From assembly GCA_946122785.1 (NCBI GenBank), contig CAMGYJ010000002.1:9360339-9424338 (forward strand): a stretch of 64,000 bases of DNA, written 5' to 3'. The translations under genes and the position numbers were made by a program. This document shows, one piece after another, positions 56,155 to 64,000 of this stretch (position 1 is the first letter of the stretch; each line of letters begins with the position of its first letter). Below the pieces are notes generated by a model. It saw only the letters and a list, made by a program, of their open reading frames with translations, was not told the DNA's origin and made no database searches. Source of the DNA: Linum tenue (lineage: Eukaryota; Streptophyta; Magnoliopsida; Malpighiales; Linaceae).

Positions 56155-59100
56155 GAGCTTGCTGAAATACTGGGAACGCACTCAATATCTTATCATGCTA
56201 AGTATCCAGGGCTTCCGACAGTGGTGAGACGACATAAGAAGACAATTTTCAACTACCTTGTGGATAGAGTGAGAAAGAAATTTTCAGTCCTAACCAAGAT
56301 GATGTTGTTTTAAACTGTCTGGATTCCTTTTGTACACCGTCTAGAGAGTTGATTAGTAAGCAGAAGTCTAGGGTATTTTTCTCAATAAACACCAAATCTA
56401 AGACTAGGAAAGTCATATGTGATAGATTAGGAATCCAAAGCACCCCTAACGTAGGACGCCACCTTGGAGTTCCCGTCCTTCATGGTCGAGTCAGCAAGCA
56501 TATATACTTACATATATGTTTTAGAAAGAATTGACCAAAAGCTTTCATCGTGGAAGGCAAAGTCTCTGTCTCTTGCAGGTCGTGTTACCCTTGCGGGGCT
56601 ATCCTGAATACCATTCCTAATTATGTGATGCAAACCACTTTTTTGCTTGTCTGTCTGTGAAGCGATTGATCGTAAGATAAGAGGTCTTGTGCGGGGCTCT
56701 CATGTTGGGAAAAAGAAAGTGCATCTTGTCTCTTGGGAAATAGTATGTAAGCCCAAAAAATAGGGGGCTTGGTCTTATAAGTGCGAGGGCCCTGAACATG
56801 ACCTATATGATCAAACTTGTCTGGCAAATGCTTAATAATGCTTCTGATCTTTGGGTGCAGGTTCTGCAAGGGAAGTACTTTAAGCACAATGGGATCGTCC
56901 TGGAGGAGTTTTATCTCGACAATATCTCCGAGGAAGAAAGCAACTTAGATGTGGCAGAATGGGTGGACGTGACTACAGAAAGTTGGGATTGGAATCGTCT
57001 CAAGACTCTCCTCCCCAGAGAAATTCTTCCAGTTATTGTAGGTATGGAACCACCCAAGCAATGAGTTGAAGAAGACATGACGGTCTGGGGAATTGAAAGA
57101 GATGGGAGATTCCGACCAAAGTTTGCATACCAGCTGGCTGCAAATGAAATCGAGGACGAGGCTGCAGACGTTCAGTGGAAAGAGCTATGGAGATGGAAAG
57201 GACCCAGCAGAGTCAAGCATTTCCTTTGGCTGGTGTTCCATGACAAAATTCTCACCAACAAAGAAAGGCATAAGCGAAAACTGACCCTAAACTCTAGATG
57301 CAAACATTGCCCAAACGAGGAGGAGACAATAAGTCATATCCTTAGAGAGTGCAGCGAAGCTAGAAGGATTTGGAATGTGTTTCAATGCAAGCTCGACGAT
57401 GCGAGCCACACAGCTACAACGAAGACGTGGCTAAGAAGAAACCTCAAGGGAAAGGAAGGGGTGGCCTTTGGTGTGATCTGTTGGCTGCTATGGAAGCAGC
57501 GTAACGAAGAAGAGATGGATGAGATCATCTACTTAGAGAGAGGACTTGTCGAAAAGATTAACGTCTGGCTCAACATTTTGGTGCATGTGAAAAAGAGAGA
57601 ACATAGCTACTTCGGAGAAGCTCCACCTACCAGAACTGAAGAACAAGTTGCTTGGACACCTCCGCCTAAGGGGTAGGTACAGATACAAACAGTTAGGTTT
57701 GTCCTCTCCCCCTAAGGAAAAGCAGCTGCAGAAGGTCTTCTCCGAAACCATCTCGGACACTATCTGGGAGCTTTCAGCTGCAACTTGGGACTATGCTCAA
57801 TCACAGTTGCGGAATTGAAAGGTGTCAAAGAAGGCTCAAGTTAGCATGGAACAAGGGCTTTTGACGTGTCCAGCTTAAGTTGGATTCTACCAATGCTTTA
57901 GCCATCATAAAAAACAGCTCGGATAGTACTCACAGGCATGGGCTACTGGCTTAACAGATTAGGACACTGCTCAATTCAGATTGGCAGGTTGTTATTTCCC
58001 ATGTATTTAGAGAATGGAATTTTGTTGCTGACTATCTTGCCAGCAAGGGTCGTTTTATGGATTTTGGCTCACATCTCTTTGATGTAAGCGAACCAGGGCT
58101 CCAAACTTGGATCCTGTACGATACTATGGGTGTTTCCCAACACCGCTTTATTAGAAATACGAGCTAATACGCAATAGCGTTTAATCTCTCTAAAAAAAAA
58201 AAGAGTGAGAAAGAAAGTTAAGTTATGGAAAACAAAACTTATATCCTAATCAAGCAAACAGACTCTTATAAAGGCAATTGCTTCGGCGCAAATGACATAT
58301 GCAATACAAGTTTTCATTATATCGATGGGGGTGATTAAGGATATATAAAGCCTATCCAATTTCCGATGGGGACAACAAAATGGGAAAAGACGAACTCACA
58401 TGTTAAGCTAGAAGGAACTCTATAGAACAAAGATAAGGGTGGAATGGGATTTCGTAACTTACATGAGTTTAATATTAATATGCTTTGGAAACATGTGTGG
58501 AATCTTATTCAAAATTCTCAATCCCTAGTGGCTAGGGTTTTCAAAGTAAAGTATTGTCCCACGAGGGATATATTTGAGGCAGAAGGAGGTCACAACCCAA
58601 CTTACCTGTGGAGAAACTTGCTTGCAGCTGAGGAAATAGTTTAAAATGGAATAAGGTGGAAGGTTGTCAACATAAATGAGATTTTGGTTGAAAAAAGGGT
58701 ATACTTGTTGCTGATAATTTCAAAGTTCAATAGCCTACTACCCAGTTGGGTTCAACGACGTAAGTCAATGAGCTTTTGGATGTCTCTACCAGACCTTAGA
58801 ATATAGCTCTCCACAAACTCCCTCTGGATAGATGGAGAATCATGCAAATTCCTATCCCATAACAACTATGTGAAGACACAAGAATTTGGAGTTATGAAAA
58901 AACGGGCAATTACTCAGTGAAATTTGTTTTATCATCGATGGAGATAGAGGAAGAAAAAGGATATTGGTGAATTATACACACCCATTGATTGGAAGCAAAA
59001 TTGGGGTCTACAAATCGCTCATAGGTGAAGGTTTTTGCCAGGAAGTCGATTCGAAATGTCCTACATACAAGAGCCAATATTGTTAATCGGGTACGAAAAG

Positions 59101-59954
59101 GGTGATGAATGCCCTTTATTTGGCCTACAAGAGACTGAGATTCATATTTTATTCTACTATGGATGGACTAAATGGATTTGTTGACCGAGTTCTTTCTAAT
59201 AAGTTTTTGAGAAAGGGGAAGAGTATACCCGTGAAGAATGGATGGTTTTGCTATAGGAGTCATCATCGAATGAACAAACCGGATTGTTTTTAATGTCTCT
59301 CTGGTTCATTTGGGTGGAAAAGGAATTATCAGCTATGAAACAAAAACAAGAGAGAAGAGTGGGAAGTCATGGACAGAGCAGAGAAATGGTTACAGGAATA
59401 GCTGTAATGGAACATCAACAAATGATCTCGATGCATGTAATGAAGCAACAATACCGTTGGAAGCAATTGGAGACTATGGATTTCAAAACTAATGTTAATG
59501 CAACTTGTTTTGAAGGACAGAGAACTGGGTTTGGTGTTGTAGTGAGGGATAAGGCCAATCAATATTTCATGGCAGCAGTGAGGCGTACCATGGTTCAATG
59601 GGCACTGCTCTTAGCAGAGATTTATGTGATCTGGTTTGGGTTGAAGACGACGGAGGAGTTTGGCTTCCGGTTGGTGGAGGTGGAGTCCGATAGCCAAATG
59701 GAAATTCAATATATGCTAAGGGAGGAAATGACAAAGACGATGGCATACAATGTTTGTGCTTGGCTCTAGGATTTCGCTAAGGGCTTAAGCTCTTTATTTT
59801 TTATTGATCGGGTTAGGTTAGTAATGAAGCAACCTACCTAATGGCTCATCCCTCTTGTCATTGGGACCAACAAGAAATTTGGGTTTCTATCAATAAAGCA
59901 ACTTGTTGAAGATCGGTGGCTCACTGACAATCCCGAAATAAACAAAAAAAAAAA
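56155..59954 (+). pseudogene. Outer L1-type LINE remnant, split by a second LINE
   Basis: Reading frames with many stops resemble the last third of plant L1 ORF2: a reverse-transcriptase C-terminal motif (YHAKYPGLPTVVRRHKK) at 56190-56250, continuing after the inner insertion with KKVKLWKTKLIS and MGFRNLHEFNINMLWKH (58444), then an RNase H domain (GFGVVVRDKANQYFMAAVRR, ESDSQMEIQ at 59520-59730). It closes with a poly-A run (about 59943-59954). It is heavily mutated and inactive. Confidence 0.82.
56281..58201 (+). mobile_element. Inner L1-type LINE, 5'-truncated, 15-bp TSD
   Basis: AGAGTGAGAAAGAAA lies directly before (56266-56280) and after (58202-58216) this segment, which ends in poly-A. 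It encodes an RT C-terminus (RVFFSINTKSKTRKVICDR), a 200-codon ORF at 57077-57676 with the zf-RVT domain (WKGPSRVKHFLWLVFHDKIL, CKHCPNEEETISHILREC), and an RNase H tail (REWNFVADYLASKG). Frames are interrupted several times. Confidence 0.92.
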
Positions 59955-60221
59955 CATTTTGGGATGCTCTCTCCTCTCTCCTCATGAAGCTTGGCGAAAT
60001 CTTCGTTCTAACCCTCTCCGTTAGGGTTTCGATGGTAGAAACCACAGAGAGTACGACATGAAGGAGATGGTCGTGGAAGGCTGATTGAGTTACTTCAAGC
60101 CAAATCAAGGACTAGTTTGAGTCCTGGTCGAGGCGGATCCTCATGGGGGGATATGATAGATGGATTGCTGAGGAAAAATGGCCCTGTGGATTGGTTTTAT
60201 CCAATGAAAAAGTTAAGGAAT

Positions 60222-60484
60222 TTGGTGGGATAATCTCGAATTGAGAGTCCCTATTGGATTTGAATTGGCAGATAGCGTTCGACGGGATCTATGTAGAGAT
60301 TGAACCGGGCAAGGCAACGTCCACAGAATTTCCAGTCAATTTAGCCGAGGGAAAAGCAATGGAAAATAGTGGGATAATCTCAAAACGAGAGTCCCAATTG
60401 TATTTGAAGTGGCGGATAGCATTGGACGAGATCTATTTAGAGATTGAACTGTGCAAGGCAACGTCTATAGAGTTTCCAATCAAA
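60222..60484. repeat. Tandem duplication in the LINE 5' region
   Basis: A block of about 150 bp (from GGGATAATCTCGAATTGAGA to TTTCCAGTCAA) is repeated at 60372 with about 85% identity. In translation both copies give 'EIEPGKATSTEFPVN' or 'EIELCKATSIEFPIK'. Confidence 0.75.
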
Positions 60485-60624
60485 CAAGGGTGGAAGTTAG
60501 AGCGAAAAGAAGAGCTTCTTGATTCTCAGTCCCAGGAGAAAATTACTAGGTATTGCAACCCGTATTTGGGTCAGTTCAATTATCCTTGTGTGTCATTAAC
60601 TGGGTGTTCTAGTGACTTTTCAAG

Positions 60625-61335
60625 ATGGAGGTTGACAATAAAGCAATGGCTGTTGAACTGGTGGTGGAATTCGCTATTGAGGACATTGAATCAGGAATGA
60701 AATGGGCTCATTTAAGTTTGTTGGGGAGGTTGTTCATGGACAGTCCTCTGTCCCTGACTTTGATGCAGAAGATAGTGAATGAAGCATGGGAGTGTGCCCC
60801 AAAGGTGAAGGTCTTGGAGGCAGAGATGTGGCTGATTAAGCTTTTCTTTGGATCGGAAGGGGACATGAATTGGGTTCTCCAACGGTCTCTGTGGCCAATC
60901 AAGGACCATGTCCTGCACCTGCAACATTGGCAACCAATCACACAAGAGGTAGTTGATTCCTTCATTCATGTTCCGTTTTGGGTTCAGATGTGGGGTATTC
61001 CTACCCATTGTCGTACGAGTGCATTTAGGAGCTGGATGACAGAGGCTAAGTTGGGTGAAGTTCATGATGTTGGGGCCTTTGCGGTGAAAGGTAACCCTAA
61101 CCACTTTATTAAGGTGAAGACCAAGATCAATATCCTGGAACCACTTCACTCTCAACTATTGGCAAGTATTCCAATGGTGGGAGAATTTTGGTTTACTTTA
61201 GTGTATGAGTTCCTCCCGCTTTATTGTTATAACTGTGGGAGGCTAGGGCATATGGGGAAGCACTTCCACTTCCCGGATCCAGTGGGTTTGGAGCACTATG
61301 GGCCTGAACTGCCGACTAATGTTACTAGACATTGA
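60625..61335 (+). pseudogene. LINE ORF1: DUF4283 domain plus CCHC zinc finger
   Basis: A 236-residue stretch starting MEVDNKAMAVELVVEF. Residues about 20-170 resemble the DUF4283 domain of plant L1 ORF1 (WVLQRSLWPIKDHVLHLQHW and FIHVPFWVQMWGIPTHC). They are followed by a CCHC_4-type knuckle (CYNCGRLGHMGKHF). The TGA at 61333 appears premature, since the same frame continues with ORF1-like sequence, and the protein resumes after another break at 61479. It binds nucleic acid in related elements; this copy is broken. Confidence 0.85.
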
Positions 61336-62139
61336 GCGGAGGAGAGGGTGTGGATTAACCTAATGCAAAACTCTGTGTGGGTGAATCCTGATTTGCAGGG
61401 AGACAGAAGATAGATGATTCTGATACAGGTGGTGCAGAGGTAAATGCTGCTGGTGAGGAGTCACTTAGTCCCATAGTCTTGGGGCTACCTGCAGAACAAG
61501 GGAAGAATAATGAGTCAGAGCTTCCGATGCCTGGTTCTCAAGAGCGTCTGTCAGAGTTTGCCAAGAATGTTAAACACAAGGGAGGGATACTTGGTGGTAC
61601 AGAACATGGTTCTGGCTCAGCTGGTTCTGGTCCGGATGCTGTCTTTCACCATAAATTGCAAGCCAATGCAGGTGGTGGTAGAGGTCGACACTTCATGGTT
61701 GAAACTGGGGCGAAAGCCCAAACTTGGGGGGCGTGGAAGCGGACAAGTGGCTGTTGGGATTCAGAAGTTGAATCAATGCATGGAAAGACAGTGGGGCAGC
61801 GGTATAGTAATGCTAAAGCGGGGGAAACCAAAGCTAGAGATGCATGTATAAATATTCAGAAGGGGTCTTCTAGAGTGGAGGCTGCTGAGGAGGTTGTTGG
61901 GATAGGTCCTGTCAAAATGCAGAAGCAGTCGAACCAAGTTCAATCAGAGGGTAAGAAGGCCTTCAAGATGGCTGCTCCGGAGCTGGATGATGCTGAGGTG
62001 AGAAAAAGAGCAGCGCCATTGGTGTATGGTCTGCCTACCGATTCAACGCAACTGAAGAAGGGTAGAATGGAAATTGGGAAGGATGAGAGTGGGGTGCTAC
62101 GCCCCTGCCATATGATCCTAGGAATATTGACAATAAGAT

Positions 62140-62318
62140 GGTCCATGAAACCGTACCGGAGACCGTACTGGGAAAGTCAGCGGTAGTGTATTTTATGGTA
62201 AAACCGTGGTTTAACCGTAGTTCAACCATTATGCCGGTAAACACCGCCTACTGGTTTAGCCTCCAATATTGGTATTTCGTGGTTGAATCGCCGGTGCGGT
62301 ACGGTTTCATGGACACTG
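62140..62318. mobile_element. Short hAT-like MITE inside the LINE
   Basis: The ends are inverted: TGGTCCATGAAACCGTACCG at left and, reverse-complemented, CAGTGTCCATGAAACCGTACC at right. CAATAAGA (62132-62139) and CAATAAGG (62319-62326) match at seven of eight bases, which fits an 8-bp TSD with one mutation. It separates LINE ORF1 from ORF2. Confidence 0.7.
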
Positions 62319-64000
62319 CAATAAGGCAGGGTCGGGGGGTGATGATAAATGTGGTTGCAAAGCAGTGGAGGCAGCCGACTGTGACGGGGCCCAAATTGAT
62401 AAATGAGATTAGTTGCTTGGAATGTGAGGGACATAGAGTCGTCTCTTACATTTCATGGTTTGTTAGGCCTGTGTAGGACTAATAATCTAGAGCTCTTGTT
62501 TCTTTAAGAAACTAAATCATCTAGGAGAGAAGTTACCTGGCGTTTGTCGGGGTTAGGATTTGAATCTTTCTTTTTAGTTGATGAAGTTGATTCGATGAGG
62601 GGTTTAACTTTGGTTTAGCTCCTGGCATGAATGTAATTGAGTTAGCTTTTTTTTATTGCATGTGGGATTTTAAATGAGAATGGTGATTTGCAGTATGTGG
62701 TTGTTGGTGTGTACTTGTCTTGCTATAGTGCTAAGCATTTGCAGCAAACTCGTGAGTTGATTGCTTTTTGTGGTGGCTTGCTGGTTCCTTTTGTGATGGT
62801 TGGAGATTACAATTGTGTCTTGTGTGGTGCACAAAAAATGGGGGACTCCCATGGTCTCCTGATTCAGCGTTGGCCTTGTGAGAATGCATGGATCATTTGG
62901 GGTTGCAGGATTTGGGGTATAGTGGGAGTCCCTTTACTTGGACGAATTGTCGTAGGGGCGGTGCTGATATTCAAGAAAGGCTTGACCGAGTTATGGTTTC
63001 AAATTCTTGGTTAGAGTCATTTTCCCAATCCTTCGTTCGACACTGTTTGGATTTGGGGTCGAGTCATTGTGTGTTATTGGTGGCGGATAAGCCATTTATG
63101 AGAAACCGACCACTATTTCGTTTTGACGCCAGATGGGCGGGGAATCCTGAATTCAAGCTTTTTGTGCAGTATGTTTGGGATGAGGAAATTATAGGTCTGA
63201 TGTTTAAACTGTGGACGAGACTGAAACGTCTTAGACACTTTTTATACGATTGGAGTCGAGTTGGTACTGGAAACTCTGTCCGAAATATTCGATCATTACA
63301 GGATGAGATTGAGGTTTTGAAATTTGAGCACCCTGTGAAGTGGGAGTACATTGGTAGACTAGAAGCTAATTTGTCCAAACAATGGGCAGCATAAGAGATA
63401 TATTGGCGACAGAAGTCGAGAGTTCATTGGCTACGAGAAGGGGATAATAATACGTCTTATTTACATACTGTGACGAGGACGCAGAATAGGCGGAATAATA
63501 TTGAGGGACTCCGTGATCCGGCAGGAGAGTGGATTATGGATGATGCAGGGAAAGCTTCCGTTGCAGTGGGACTTTGCGAGTCCTTATTTCTGTCTGAATG
63601 CCAAATTTAAGATGTGAGGGAGCGTGTGATGGCCTTGCCGATTGAGAGTAAGGTTTCGGCTCAGGATAATGCGGCTCTGACAACCCCAATCTTGGAAGAG
63701 GAGATTAGGAGAGTAGTGTTCTCTATTGGGCCAACGCAGGCCCCTGGATCAGATGGGTATACTAACAAGTTTTATAGAAACTATTGGGATATTGTTGGTC
63801 CTTCGATGGTTGAAGTTGTCCAGTCTTTTTTTGTAGGTGGGCGTTTGCTTAAAAGGTTTAATCATACATTGACCACTTTAGTTCCAAAGGTAGAGTTGGT
63901 GACATCAATGAAACAAATTCGGCCAATAAATTTATGTCAATGGTGGCTAAGATCATTTCTAAGATAATGGCTGAAAGACTAGCAAAGCTTCTGCCATATT

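Larger units (their letters stand above)
59990..64000 (+). pseudogene. Third L1-type LINE, 5' part, decayed and running off the window
   Basis: A likely 5' UTR (from about 59990) is followed by ORF1 (60625-61335), its C-terminal continuation (61479-62186) and ORF2. ORF2 pieces are: an endonuclease start (about 62403, MRLVAWN-like), VGDYNCVL at 62800, SGSPFTWTNCRRGGADIQER at 62926, and a reverse transcriptase start (PILEEEIRRVVFSIGPTQAPG, then DGYTNKFY) at 63690. Stops and frameshifts are frequent. The 3' half lies beyond the window. Confidence 0.85.

Noticed and set aside
1..64000. tRNA, rRNA or other structural RNA genes
   Set aside because: No cloverleaf with A and B box spacing or rRNA core sequence was recognised by eye. 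A covariance-model scan would decide.

Overview
This is nuclear DNA from a flowering plant, almost certainly a eudicot. It is AT-rich and gene-poor, with spliced genes and heavy transposon cover. Four conserved plant families could be rebuilt exon by exon or as single ORFs: the chromatin remodeller subunit SWI3D, a RAB7-type GTPase (RABG3), a PERK receptor kinase and a DUF7086 protein. A fifth intronless gene encodes a TraB-related-like protein. The species cannot be named from this window.

Layout. 1-11.7 kb: intergenic DNA with MULEs and hAT/Tourist MITEs, several closed by perfect target-site duplications (TSDs). 11.78-12.45 kb: DUF7086 gene (-). 13.1-14.4 kb: a GC-rich TIR element and a tiny truncated LINE. 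14.72-25.19 kb: one large Mutator-like element (MULE). On its minus strand it carries a plant-transposon-protein gene, a FAR1/MULE transposase (broken by one base) and an apparently intact nine-exon Ulp1-type protease. All its spacers hold the palindrome GGTCGACC in pairs 21-22 bp apart. 25.47-30.25 kb: SWI3D (+). 32.0-33.45 kb: a decayed RAB7 copy. 33.53-35.52 kb: the TraB-like gene (-). 35.76-36.85 kb: a non-autonomous relative of the big MULE, built as a long palindrome. 39.21-41.57 kb: RABG3 (-). 42.00-49.61 kb: another MULE carrying a glycine-rich coding fragment and a very young gag-protease-only LTR retrotransposon. 50.52-51.70 kb: a composite TIR element. 52.03-55.63 kb: PERK (-). 56.1-64 kb: nested, decayed L1-type LINEs.

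Working together. The host genes look like unrelated single loci, not a cluster. The notable system is the MULE at 14.7-25.2 kb. Its transposase, accessory protein and SUMO-protease-like gene share one element with dense, helically phased GGTCGACC pairs. The same motif at the same 21-bp spacing lies at both ends of the 1.1-kb element at 35.8 kb, whose TSD is perfect. I infer that the motif is the cis-signal read by the element's own proteins. MULEs also lie 244, 283 and 436 bp upstream of the start codons of three conserved genes.

Limits. Splice sites were chosen by eye from GT/AG, reading phase and remembered family conservation. Family names for transposon proteins are from motif recognition, and no search was run.
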